25,146 nt of DNA from a virus. Within the stretch, counting starts at the first letter, position 1. Each line of letters begins with the position of its first letter. The notes below the pieces were generated by a model. The model had not been told where the DNA came from. It searched no databases and saw nothing but the letters and a program-made list of their open reading frames with translations. Positions 15,101 through 22,327 of this stretch are shown here, piece after piece. The position numbers and the translations under genes are program-made. The stretch is taken from positions 1-25,146 of IMG/VR virus record IMGVR_UViG_3300010150_000146; one strand, written 5' to 3'.

Positions 15101-16047
15101 AATAGTTTATGGAATATGGACTTCTTTTCTTTTTTATTTTTATCTTCATTCCACTTTGCGAATTGACTGGATGGGTATACATTTGATGGATCAAAAGTAA
15201 TTGCAAGCGATTCTAAAATAGTTCCTTTAGATATAATTTTTATGCTACAATCATAACCTCCGTCTTCTCTAAAAGACCATGAAAAGTTAGAAATATAGCC
15301 AAACATAGAATCGTAGTTATATTGTGAGTTTTTAATTATCTCCTGTAAGTCTGTTTCTATAGTTTCTGTTTTTAATCTATTTCTCAAAAACTTTTTATAA
15401 AATTCTACTTCTTTTCGTACAGTTTTAGTTGTAGAATCAAGCTGTAAGCTGTGGCCCCATTCTAATAGAATAGTATAACCAGGTCTAAGGTATAGGGCTT
15501 GCATCATTTCTAAATCTTCTAAATCCCAAACCGTCACTTTCACTTCACCATCTCTCAATGTACCGTAAGTACCTTTTGATTTTACTGATACTGATTGAAT
15601 TCCCGGTGTAGGTCTAAAACCTAATCCTCTATAGTTGTGGTAACCGGAATTTTTTATATCTCCTGATGTAATATATCCGTTTTTATCTATATCTATAGGA
15701 CTATGTGTTGATTCGTTTACTCCTCCCTTTAACGCTTCACCTTGTTTTAAGGTGCCTCCCATGATTACGTTGTTGTAAGCTAGATTCTTATTCCCAACAA
15801 CATCTTTAATGGATTTTTCACCAGTTGCTAAGTCTTTTGTTTCTTGTTCAGTAAGAGTATTTACACTTGATACTATTCTAGCCCAAGCACCATTACCGTT
15901 AAAGAATAGAAGTTGGTTGTTTTCTTTTTTTTTAGTAGATATAAGACCTTCTCTAGCTTTTATCTGAGCTATTACTCCTCTTGCAACTCCACTACCAACT
16001 ACTTCTTGTGGACCCTCCTTTGGTATGCTTTTTGCTTGTTTAGACAT
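12190..16047 (-). CDS. Baseplate hub protein fused to a C-terminal YkuD-like cell-wall domain
   Basis: A 1285-residue protein, the largest gene in the window. The N-terminal region holds RGLGFRPTPGIQSVSV, then VKVTVWDLEDLEMMQALYL, RPGYTILLEWGHS and YISNFSWSFREDGGYDCSI, a pattern I associate with gp27-like hub subunits that bridge tail tube and spike. A second hub-like block near residue 1000 reads FTSMGIAGLKIGQTFKIEEG and YIITGLAHSIDNGKWTTD. A Ser/Thr/Glu linker follows at about 1050-1080. Residues 1082-1285 (12190-12804) form a domain ending in GINIHRAS and KWSAGCQVV: H1227, S1242, G1244 and C1245 match the His...S/T-x-G-Cys signature of L,D-transpeptidase (YkuD) enzymes. It would locally open peptidoglycan during injection, as the lysozyme domain of T4 gp5 does. 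The start overlaps the gp53 stop (TAATG). The enzyme call is by motif only. Confidence 0.78.
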   Translation of the reverse strand: MSKQAKSIPKEGPQEVVGSGVARGVIAQIKAREGLISTKKKENNQLLFFNGNGAWARIVSSVNTLTEQETKDLATGEKSIKDVVGNKNLAYNNVIMGGTLKQGEALKGGVNESTHSPIDIDKNGYITSGDIKNSGYHNYRGLGFRPTPGIQSVSVKSKGTYGTLRDGEVKVTVWDLEDLEMMQALYLRPGYTILLEWGHSLQLDSTTKTVRKEVEFYKKFLRNRLKTETIETDLQEIIKNSQYNYDSMFGYISNFSWSFREDGGYDCSIKIISKGTILESLAITFDPSNVYPSSQFAKWNEDKNKKEKKSIFHKLFSEIDKLQATEGEGNVKQIASNYYSSLADTAIAGYDLVTGDTNSAVERALAVKERTEENISLAIDTVFGDLSDLATQASSAQTLEGRIAMENEAFVSKLEKLVNGGTTRYKSKRYSWTSKTGIAGLEEEELVNHLNKEFSMYGLKFVEGTLNRSGTSSIDEAGDNLTAFVVDKPEQRLSIESDNTFNIDDKAETLRLVDFIQENAVLPESELTPKQKEVRQAQEERAQQVKDDFANAFSEFGSQILPEGKVEHIFTNDSFHPKTGKHFQENLNAFLAFKLKDLELKDTGWDNDDINEYWIPLYTILDVYNNYVSSIDATQEAQKGTKTKGRKLTQFYTGFQDKETNSVKYEKKLKYLTNEYHFSIDPLVCILPKLPTSTKLHDSENKVVKWPNGKESYPMGVVWKNGFHQNIGKALSTGILRGETDDILNIMVSVEYLQSEIDKIVDAYKDSDQNENNDMVSLMKTVLRAMSDAMGGINDLDLFYDEQDDLFYVVDRKVTPKVKSIIPTLSLTGTKSTISSLSIDSKISSNIGNMVSIAAQGTGGHTKDSIGPLLQWNRGLLDRHIIHKSQKNTIGGEEITEKREKPEDRRLKKWIEDYYEFWEEFNGENFADNGDYDKGAISNIKNYHKEFCKRWVVDILIHNEENPIPAPGVIPVELSFTSMGIAGLKIGQTFKIEEGILPQKYSTNFGYIITGLAHSIDNGKWTTDVKTQFYSLTPPTPEEVKAVAEKQECSTVEYSDTSKDSTTSAEKSQAEEAEATNIDSTNVDYDAIKSSVTSKGYKWDDRDFALNIVGIRNYNNIKDGKLQLTNKFDDIMTISWKENGVKKSEKFSCTTDPGRYWLVDNPNSRGTAILKEGQHLNSHGFGTHKRNPPSYPALVQINPVTVWRDRNGDSFYDFTNPERGNYGINIHRASPSRKSRQVTKWSAGCQVVDKAESLDRILEIANQAKDRVGQRQFTYTLINSNDLTI

Positions 16048-16352
16048 TATCTTATTTGATTTACTTCTTCAAATAATTGAATTGCTAATGTTTTATCAGC
16101 AGGAATTCTCAACTGTACACCAGGAGTAACATTTAAAGATCCTTTTTGGTAGTTATTTGCTGAAGAGATAATCCACCATAATTCAGGGTCTTGGTAAAAC
16201 TCTAAAGATAGAGTATCATACCTATCTCCGTATTGTGTTATTACGTAGGTATCGTTTTCATTTAAAGGTATTTCAGGGTATATAACGTTTCTTTTATATA
16301 CTGTTCCTCTTATGGTTTTATTTGTTTGTATTTTTCTAAATCGTCTGCCCAT
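16047..16352 (-). CDS. LysM-type baseplate wedge protein, gp53-like
   Basis: A 101-residue protein with a basic N-terminus (MGRRFRKIQTNKTIRGTVYK) and a C-terminal LysM-like fold: YVITQYGDRYDTLSLEFY, then DPELWWIISSANN and VTPGVQLRIP. This arrangement is shared by phage baseplate proteins such as T4 gp53 and P2 gpX, in which LysM serves as a structural module rather than a peptidoglycan binder. It sits between the baseplate/tube-cap protein and the hub. A TTCGTATATTA motif lies 5 bases before the start, which would give a very short leader. Its stop shares a base with the hub ATG. Confidence 0.82.
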   Translation of the reverse strand: MGRRFRKIQTNKTIRGTVYKRNVIYPEIPLNENDTYVITQYGDRYDTLSLEFYQDPELWWIISSANNYQKGSLNVTPGVQLRIPADKTLAIQLFEEVNQIR

Positions 16353-16357
16353 TTTTC

Positions 16358-16368
16358 TAATATACGAA
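16358..16368 (-). promoter_or_regulatory. Promoter-like motif TTCGTATATTA upstream of gp53
   Basis: An exact 11-base copy of the motif upstream of polA, preceded by an A-run. It sits in the 27-base gap between the 791-aa baseplate gene and gp53, only 5 bases before the ATG, so transcription from here would give a nearly leaderless message. Function is inferred from recurrence. Confidence 0.42.
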
Positions 16369-16379
16369 TTTTTTAAAGA

Positions 16380-18755
16380 CTATACAAGCGGTATGTATGT
16401 ATCTTTAATGGTCTTTATTACATTATGATTGGAGATAAATGGATTTATTCCTGTTTGTGGAAGGAAATCGTGAATAACTTTAAATGATACAGATACATCT
16501 AATACATGAGGGAGTATCTGAGGGCCTTCTTTATCTTTTAGCTCAGGGCCTTGGAAAGATATTTCCCATGGATAATCCTTCTGCCAAGTATATTGAACTG
16601 ATTCTATTATACCTGGTTGTTCATATATGTAATCTCCTACAGTTACTTTAGCGATAGAACCTCTCATAAATCTACCATTATCTCCGTAAGTTGGTGCAGT
16701 AACTGATGCTAAAGTTGCTGCTTTTTGATATAGGGGTTTCATCTCTTCTTGTGATTGTGCTGCTATTTTAAACCCTATATTTATAGATCTTTCAAATCCA
16801 CTGTAGGTATAAAAACTATCAGCTCTACCTAAATATTTATTAGCATTCCAACTACCATTAAAACTATCATCAAAGGTATCTAAAAAAGCACGAAAAGCTA
16901 GGTAGTATTTTTGATCTGGGGTAATTATTTGAAATTCTAATTGAATTAAATCTCTATTACCTCCTTCATTTACATTAGTACCATCAAGTGGACTTATTGC
17001 TACATCTAATTTATTTATTTTATCAACAGTATCTGAGTCTTTTATGTTATAGAAAGTTCTATTGCGTGTAATTTTTCCCGGATTACCTAAACCTACTCTT
17101 TGTTCTTTATTTACATCTGTATCACTATAATCAAATGAATAGATATTTTTATTTCCACCTCCAAATTCATCTGTTTCTCTAAAATCCTTTACTTTTGTAG
17201 AAGAAATTAGTTGATTATATGTAGCTGATTCTGTATCTAAACTATCTGGTATAGGATTTGATGTTTTTCCAACAGTATCAAGGCTGTGATTAACTCTATT
17301 TACTATACCTGCATTTACTCCATCCCCGTGTTTAAGTATATCTATATGCTGTTTAGCAGTTTTACCTGTATATGTACTACCTGATGAATATAGTTGTTTA
17401 GACATTTGATTATCAACAAATTCATCCGGTGTTGGAGATTCTTTTAACGGTATATTTACTCCGCTACCGCTATTAAAAAATTGGGCTGCTATAATGTTCT
17501 TCTGAGTATCAAATTTAGATTTAGTATCTCCTATTTGAAATTTGTCTGCTTTTCTATTTTCTAATGGAGCTGTATCTCCTTCGATCTTTTTATTACTAAT
17601 TCCAAACTCTCCTTCAAGTGAGGTAGTTTGAACTGCAAAAGTTTGATCGAATTCACCAGTTCCTGTAGGATTTTTTATTGGAGCACCTACATTAGCATTA
17701 GTTATATTATCTACCGTAGTAGTTTCAGTATATGGTACGTCTGTACGGTAAGTAGAAGTTGTTACATTTTCTGTAACAGTTCCTTCTATATCTTTTTTAT
17801 CTATTCCTAGACTACCTGGCGAAGGAGTTGTGTTTCTAGTAAGGTTAGGTGGTTTTGGAATACTTTGTCCACTATTAACATTAGTAGCATTTGATTCTGT
17901 GTCGGTCTCTGTATATGACTTTTGAGCATTATATTTAGCTTCTTTGACTTCTGAGGTTAAACTTCCTGATGTATTAGCTAATTCTATACTTGTTCCTAAA
18001 TCACCTGGAGAGGCAGTTGTATTGGATGCTAGTATATCACTTTTGTTAATATGAGCTCCTCCTACTACGTTTGCTATATTTTCATTGGTATCGTTACCGG
18101 TATAGGTAAGAGTAGAATTATATTTAGCAATATCAGTATTAACGGAAACATCTCCTTCAACCCCTATGTGCATTTGTCCTAGCTCACCTGGACTAGCAGT
18201 AGTATTTCTGCTTGGTAATTTAGAACCGTTTAATACACCTTCAGCCGGTACTCTCTGACCTCTAGAACTATACTTCGTTCCTTCTACACCTCCGGCACCA
18301 AAAAATTCAAGAAAACCTCCTGATGGATCCCCATCTTGTAGGTAAGTATCCGTTTTAAATCCTCTTAAAAAATGAGTTCCTGTGCCGTTTACTGGAACTT
18401 GTGCAAGTGTTGATCCAACGATTTGAGCGACGTGTTTTACTGTACCGCCTGCTCTTCTTATAAGGTTACCTACTAAAGTACCTTGCTGGTATTTTTCGTT
18501 AGATTCAAATTTTTTAGTTAACTCTCCTTGTTTAAGTAATGCTTCGTTCGCTAGATGTTTTATTCCAGGCTTATCGATAAGCATTTTTGCAATTCTAGAA
18601 GCGTCATCAACTCTTTTACTTACGGGATTAGATTTGCTTTCATATTGTTTTTCAACATAAGGAGCTTTAGCCCCTCTATCTTCATAAGATAGGGAGCGGA
18701 GATTATCCATACGACCTTCATCAAAGTCTTTTTTTAAGTTCCTTATAATAGGCAT
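16380..18755 (-). CDS. Baseplate/tail-tube cap protein (gp48/gp54-like, tentative) with internal repeats
   Basis: A 791-residue protein. Residues 1-120 are helical and basic. Residues 181-405 hold a chain of degenerate Thr/Asn-rich repeats (see 17541-18215). The C-terminal domain, about 600-791, contains LIQLEFQIITPDQKYYLAFR, YSGFERSINIGFKIAAQS, YIYEQPGIIESVQYTW and LPHVLDVSVSFKVIHDF. This looks like the tube-like fold shared by tail tube proteins and the T4 tube-initiator/cap proteins gp48 and gp54. Position between tape measure and hub genes fits a baseplate component to which the tube is joined. T4 gp48 and gp54 are only 320-370 residues, so the repeat region is an expansion. The specific gp48/54 label is tentative; baseplate membership is more secure. 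Confidence 0.68.
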   Translation of the reverse strand: MPIIRNLKKDFDEGRMDNLRSLSYEDRGAKAPYVEKQYESKSNPVSKRVDDASRIAKMLIDKPGIKHLANEALLKQGELTKKFESNEKYQQGTLVGNLIRRAGGTVKHVAQIVGSTLAQVPVNGTGTHFLRGFKTDTYLQDGDPSGGFLEFFGAGGVEGTKYSSRGQRVPAEGVLNGSKLPSRNTTASPGELGQMHIGVEGDVSVNTDIAKYNSTLTYTGNDTNENIANVVGGAHINKSDILASNTTASPGDLGTSIELANTSGSLTSEVKEAKYNAQKSYTETDTESNATNVNSGQSIPKPPNLTRNTTPSPGSLGIDKKDIEGTVTENVTTSTYRTDVPYTETTTVDNITNANVGAPIKNPTGTGEFDQTFAVQTTSLEGEFGISNKKIEGDTAPLENRKADKFQIGDTKSKFDTQKNIIAAQFFNSGSGVNIPLKESPTPDEFVDNQMSKQLYSSGSTYTGKTAKQHIDILKHGDGVNAGIVNRVNHSLDTVGKTSNPIPDSLDTESATYNQLISSTKVKDFRETDEFGGGNKNIYSFDYSDTDVNKEQRVGLGNPGKITRNRTFYNIKDSDTVDKINKLDVAISPLDGTNVNEGGNRDLIQLEFQIITPDQKYYLAFRAFLDTFDDSFNGSWNANKYLGRADSFYTYSGFERSINIGFKIAAQSQEEMKPLYQKAATLASVTAPTYGDNGRFMRGSIAKVTVGDYIYEQPGIIESVQYTWQKDYPWEISFQGPELKDKEGPQILPHVLDVSVSFKVIHDFLPQTGINPFISNHNVIKTIKDTYIPLV
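17541..18215 (-). repeat. Degenerate protein-level tandem repeat within the baseplate protein
   Basis: Residues 181-405 of the 791-aa protein contain about four copies of a 61-68-residue unit. The landmark NTTASPGELG (residue 184) recurs as NTTASPGDLG (245), NTTPSPGSLG (308) and QTTSLEGEFG (376). A second landmark recurs in the first three copies: LTYTGNDTNEN, KSYTETDTESN and VPYTETTTVDN (Tyr at 218, 281 and 342). The DNA copies have diverged, so only the amino-acid pattern is clear. Confidence 0.75.
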
Positions 18756-18759
18756 AGGA

Positions 18760-18969
18760 CTACTGTGGAGGGTTATCTAAATACTTATCTGGTGTTGTGC
18801 CGTCTAAATCTAATCCAGAAACACTCTGTTCGATTGCTGGTTGATTATTAATCGATGATTGATTATGTAAAGTAGATGTTTTTTTTGCACCTGCTCTTTG
18901 GCTTGGTGTTAATCCTTTTAGACCTAATGTAGAATTAGTTAATTGGTTATTGATTATTCCGTTTGACAT
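18760..18969 (-). CDS. Small disordered structural-operon protein, 69 aa
   Basis: A 69-residue protein rich in Asn, Gln, Ser, Thr and Gly with few hydrophobics: MSNGIINNQLTNSTLGLKGL, then TPSQRAGAKKTSTLHNQ and an Asp/Pro-rich end (DLDGTTPDKYLDNPPQ). It is probably mostly disordered. It lies between the tape measure and the 791-aa baseplate gene (4-base gap) and is preceded by its own TATTTATATTAAAC motif. No family is recognised; a minor tail component or assembly linker is possible. Confidence 0.62.
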   Translation of the reverse strand: MSNGIINNQLTNSTLGLKGLTPSQRAGAKKTSTLHNQSSINNQPAIEQSVSGLDLDGTTPDKYLDNPPQ

Positions 18970-18986
18970 ATTTAATTATTTTAATA

Positions 18987-19003
18987 GTTTAATATAAATA
19001 GAA
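18987..19003 (-). promoter_or_regulatory. Promoter-like motif TTCTATTTATATTAAAC upstream of ORF69
   Basis: A coding-strand copy of the TATTTATAWTAAAC motif shared by structural genes. It lies 17 bases before the ORF69 ATG and just after the tape-measure stop. It may act as a late promoter with a short leader. Confidence 0.45.
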
Positions 19004-19004
19004 G

Positions 19005-22000
19005 CTAAGAAAGTTTATACGTTCCTAACACTTGTGTTTCTCCTACTTTATCTCCATCTAAGTATACATTACCACCTGCTGAAACAACTGATATTAAAGT
19101 GTCTAATTTAGATGATATTTCTGCCATTGTGTTGTCTTCTTCTCCTTCGTCTCCAAATAGTCCTCCCAAGGCAAGTAAAGGAGTTGCAGCGAAAGCTAAG
19201 AGACTTAGTGCTCCCAATACAGGTAATGCTCCTATTCCAGATATTGCTATCATTCCTAAGCCTGCTGCTATACCCATTAATCCTGCTCCTACTAGTAAGA
19301 GTTGAGGTGCTATTGCTGCTAATCCAGTTAATTTAGAAATAATAGAATCAATAGGAGTATTTCCAAGTAGGTTAAATGCTAGTGCGGCTGGAATTAATGA
19401 TGCTCCTAGTAGTGCTATTGCACCTGCTCCAGCTGCTATAAAAGGAAGTAAAAAGCCTAAACCTGCTGCTGCTAATCCTAAGAGTGTTAATGCACCTGCA
19501 AAGGCAAACATCTGTCCTGGGTTTATATCTTTAAGTAAACTTAATCCGTATGCTGCGGGTATTAAAGCAACTCCTAATATTCCCATTGCTAAAGCTCCTT
19601 GGATTATGCTTCCTCCAACTTTTCCTAATACTGCTAAGGTTAGTCCTAACATACTTAACGATCCTGCAAATGCAAGCATTTGTGCCGGATCTACATCTTT
19701 AACCATCCTTAGAGCAAGTGCGAATGAACCGCCTAAAACTACTCCTGCTACTCCTATAGCTATAGAACCTTTTATAACATCGCCTATCTGTCTACCGATA
19801 GATGCTAATCCATCTCCTAGTCCTTTAAGAAATCCTCTGATGCCTGCTCCGGAATCGGCTTTTATGTCTTTTGTTTTCTTTCCTAAATCCCCTACAGTAT
19901 CGCCAGTTTTCTTTAAACTGTCAGGCATCTTAGCTCCTAATTTTTTTGCATTATCAGCAGATACTAATTTGCCAGTTGCTTGATCTCTAAATCGATTTAT
20001 GCTTTTATCAAAAGCTACTTTTGTTTTATCTCCTAACCCTTTACTGAATGAGTCTGTTATGCTTTTCCCTGCTTTTCCAAATAATCCTTTTAAGGATTCT
20101 AAACCTCCGCCCATTCCAGACATAGAAGCACGCATTGCATTAAATCCTTTTATTCCTACACCGACAAAATTAGCTATTTTTTTAACTGCGAAAAAACCGG
20201 CTATTGTACTTAGTACTGCTGTTAATGCAATAGATACTGCTTTAAACTTTAAAAGATACCCGATTGCGGCTGCTATGGGCCTGATTATTGTTAATAATGT
20301 TTCTACTATAGGCACTACTGCTTCAAGTATTGGAGCAAATGCTTGTGCTAACCTATCCATAGATTTCTGGATTTTTGCTTGAATGTCCATTTGTTTAGAC
20401 TGTTCTAAGGTCATTCCTCTAGCGTTTGCAATTTCATCGGCTGACATATCAGCCATTGCTTCTTTGGTTAACACCATCTTACCCAGTTCTTCCCTAGACA
20501 TTCCCATTGCTTTTGCTAGAGCCTGTTGCTGGATACGGTTCATTTTAGCAAATTCTGCTGCCGATGCTCCGTTTTTTTCTAATTCTTTTGCTACTCCCTC
20601 AAGATCATTATTTAATGCTAATTCTCTTGCTTTACTTAAGTTAATATTCTTACCTGTAAGGAGTTGTGCTTCTAGTTCACTTTCAATTGATGATTCAAAG
20701 TCCAGTAAACCGTCAGCTATTTGATTTACTTTAGATAAGTCCATTCCAAGTTTTCTAGCAGCAGATGCTGCTCTACCTAATGCTTCTACGTTACCACCTG
20801 ATGAAGCAACTATGTCATCAGAAGCGCTTAATACATCTTCGTATACTACCTTATTTGCTATCCCTGCGTCAACATTAGCGAATATAGCATCTCCTATTTC
20901 ATTAGCAGACTTACCTGTCTGTTTCATTATCATTCCAAGCTTAACTCCTTGTTCAGCTGAAATGCCTAGTAGTTCTGTAGCGTCTGCTATTTGACCTATC
21001 TGCTGTGGTGTAAATATAGCGGCTGCATTTAATCCTGTCTGTTTAGTAAAAGATGCTGCAGTTTTCAGCAAATCCGTCATAGCAGCTACTTCGGTATTTA
21101 CTCCACCGAGTGAGGCTGCTGACTGACCTGTTAACTGAATAAATTCTGTTTGTGCTTTATTTACATCAAAGAACGCAGATACTATCTTACCTACTATAAC
21201 TGTCGGGTCTCTTAATGCAGGTCCAAATCCATCTGCTAAAGTTGAAAAACCTTTTGCTGCTATTTTAAGTTTATTCATAAAGGAAACATTTTTTCCCATA
21301 CTCTTACCCATTTCGCGCATTTCTTCGTTGGCGTCTTCCATAGCTTGGTGGAAAATACCAGATCTCATACCTAGTCTCTCCATTAATGCACCTGTACCTC
21401 CTACTAAAGCTCCGGCAACACCCATATTCTGGTTTATTGCTCTTTCTAGGTTTAACCTCTCCTTTGTTTTTTCTATAATACCTTTAAGTCCATCGTCTTC
21501 TCTCGCGTTATACTCGACAACTTCCTTTAATAGCCTAACCTTCTCAGCTTTGTTTTTTATGTCTTTATCTGAGTTCTCTAAAGCTTCTAATTGCGATTTT
21601 GCTAAATCTTGGTTGAGTACTAACTCTTCTCTTGATTTTTCTAATGTAGATAATTTACTCTCTAACTGTCTTTTATTTAAATCAACTAATCCTTGATTAT
21701 CGTAAAGAAGCTCTCTAGAAACACTTAAAACTTTCTTTTGCAACTCTTTTGCTTTACCTACTGCTGAGTTCTGTGTATCTAATGCTGCTACATTTTCTAG
21801 TAGAATTTTTTGCAAGCTAGCAAAGGGAGTATTTAGAGCTTCAGCGGCGCCTCTTGCATTTTCAATTTTAGCTTCAGCTAATTCGACTGCAGCAGCAAAT
21901 TCCTCGGTTCCTTTAGCAGTTCCATCAAACGCTCTTCTTATAGCTTCTATTTGACGTGGTGCAACGTCAAGCTCTTTTAACTGCTGCAACAGTCTTTGCA

Positions 22001-22022
22001 TATCTACATTTATATCTGCCAT
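19005..22022 (-). CDS. Tail tape measure protein
   Basis: A 1005-residue protein that sets tail length and occupies the tube lumen. The N-terminal 220 residues are charged and strongly coiled-coil (LQQLKELDVAPRQIEAIRRA, then long Lys/Glu/Leu heptads). The middle is Ala-rich and helical. Residues about 745-955 are very hydrophobic with Gly/Ala/Leu repeats that could cross the host membrane on ejection. The end, NVYLDGDKVGETQVLGTYKL, has the YLDGxKVG signature I associate with tape-measure C-termini. The gene follows the tail assembly chaperone pair, as in most tailed phages. T4 gp29 is 590 residues, so the tail may be substantially longer than that of T4. The start is ATG 22022, 11 bases after a TATTTATAATAAAC motif. 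Confidence 0.93.
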   Translation of the reverse strand: MADINVDMQRLLQQLKELDVAPRQIEAIRRAFDGTAKGTEEFAAAVELAEAKIENARGAAEALNTPFASLQKILLENVAALDTQNSAVGKAKELQKKVLSVSRELLYDNQGLVDLNKRQLESKLSTLEKSREELVLNQDLAKSQLEALENSDKDIKNKAEKVRLLKEVVEYNAREDDGLKGIIEKTKERLNLERAINQNMGVAGALVGGTGALMERLGMRSGIFHQAMEDANEEMREMGKSMGKNVSFMNKLKIAAKGFSTLADGFGPALRDPTVIVGKIVSAFFDVNKAQTEFIQLTGQSAASLGGVNTEVAAMTDLLKTAASFTKQTGLNAAAIFTPQQIGQIADATELLGISAEQGVKLGMIMKQTGKSANEIGDAIFANVDAGIANKVVYEDVLSASDDIVASSGGNVEALGRAASAARKLGMDLSKVNQIADGLLDFESSIESELEAQLLTGKNINLSKARELALNNDLEGVAKELEKNGASAAEFAKMNRIQQQALAKAMGMSREELGKMVLTKEAMADMSADEIANARGMTLEQSKQMDIQAKIQKSMDRLAQAFAPILEAVVPIVETLLTIIRPIAAAIGYLLKFKAVSIALTAVLSTIAGFFAVKKIANFVGVGIKGFNAMRASMSGMGGGLESLKGLFGKAGKSITDSFSKGLGDKTKVAFDKSINRFRDQATGKLVSADNAKKLGAKMPDSLKKTGDTVGDLGKKTKDIKADSGAGIRGFLKGLGDGLASIGRQIGDVIKGSIAIGVAGVVLGGSFALALRMVKDVDPAQMLAFAGSLSMLGLTLAVLGKVGGSIIQGALAMGILGVALIPAAYGLSLLKDINPGQMFAFAGALTLLGLAAAGLGFLLPFIAAGAGAIALLGASLIPAALAFNLLGNTPIDSIISKLTGLAAIAPQLLLVGAGLMGIAAGLGMIAISGIGALPVLGALSLLAFAATPLLALGGLFGDEGEEDNTMAEISSKLDTLISVVSAGGNVYLDGDKVGETQVLGTYKLS
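19200..19790 (-). repeat. 56-residue hydrophobic repeats in the tape measure C-terminal part
   Basis: Within residues 745-941 a 56-residue unit recurs. VKDVDPAQMLAFAGSLSMLG (residue 774) is matched 56 residues later by LKDINPGQMFAFAGALTLLG. The flanking VALIPAAYGLSLL is matched after another 56 by ASLIPAALAFNLL. Each unit holds two hydrophobic helices. Confidence 0.65.
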
Positions 22023-22033
22023 TTATATGATGA

Positions 22034-22049
22034 GTTTATTATAAATAGT
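22034..22049 (-). promoter_or_regulatory. Promoter-like motif ACTATTTATAATAAAC upstream of the tape measure
   Basis: Shares TATTTATAATAAAC exactly with the motif before the tail tube gene. The motif ends 11 bases before the tape-measure ATG and directly follows the hairpin at 22050-22076, a terminator-then-promoter layout. Confidence 0.5.
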
Positions 22050-22076
22050 AAAGGCTCGCGTTATTTACGAGCCCTT
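22044..22076 (-). terminator. Hairpin overlapping the stop codon of the chaperone downstream ORF
   Basis: On the coding strand AAGGGCTCG pairs with CGAGCCTTT (nine pairs, one G-U) around a 9-base loop that contains the TAA stop at 22061-22063. The trailing U-tract is weak (TTTACTATTT). It may be a terminator or an RNA-processing or attenuating hairpin just before the tape measure. Confidence 0.55.
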
Positions 22077-22327
22077 GTACTGTAGGATGGTTTCTTTATT
22101 TTACCGCCTTTCATTGTCTGCGATTTCTTATTTATTTTATCGTATTCAGCTTTTTCTTTTTCGAAATGGTCTTGTAATTTCTGAAAAGTAAAGTTTCTTA
22201 ACCATATGGGCATATTATATACCGTATCGTAATCAAACCCTCCTTTGCCGTGGAATACTATTTCATGAATTTGCGTAAATACCGATAATCTATACGACGG
22301 CGTCAGGCCAAAGAAAATTAACCCCAA
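22061..22327 (-). CDS. Downstream frame of the tail assembly chaperone, probably reached by frameshift
   Basis: The frame is open from 22336 to TAA 22061. It has no ATG or GTG near its beginning: the only near-start is TTG 22327, and the first ATG is about residue 39. It begins inside the 3' end of the gp26-like gene. Read from TTG it gives 88 residues with conserved-looking blocks: LTPSYRLSVFTQIHEIVFHG, then FDYDTVYNMPIWLRNFTF, and a basic end rich in Lys. I recall similar IHEI/YNMPIWLR proteins in the tail regions of other marine phages. The context (immediately before the tape measure, overlapping an upstream ORF, no good start) is that of the lambda G/GT type chaperone pair. I therefore think it is made as a fusion with the upstream protein. 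Confidence 0.7.
   Translation of the reverse strand: MGLIFFGLTPSYRLSVFTQIHEIVFHGKGGFDYDTVYNMPIWLRNFTFQKLQDHFEKEKAEYDKINKKSQTMKGGKIKKPSYSTRARK

Noticed and set aside
19099-21696. Several 60-127-codon plus-strand frames opposite the tape measure
   Set aside because: They mirror the Ala/Gly/Leu-rich and heptad codon pattern of the tape measure (Pro/Ser/Ile-rich products) and have no independent support.
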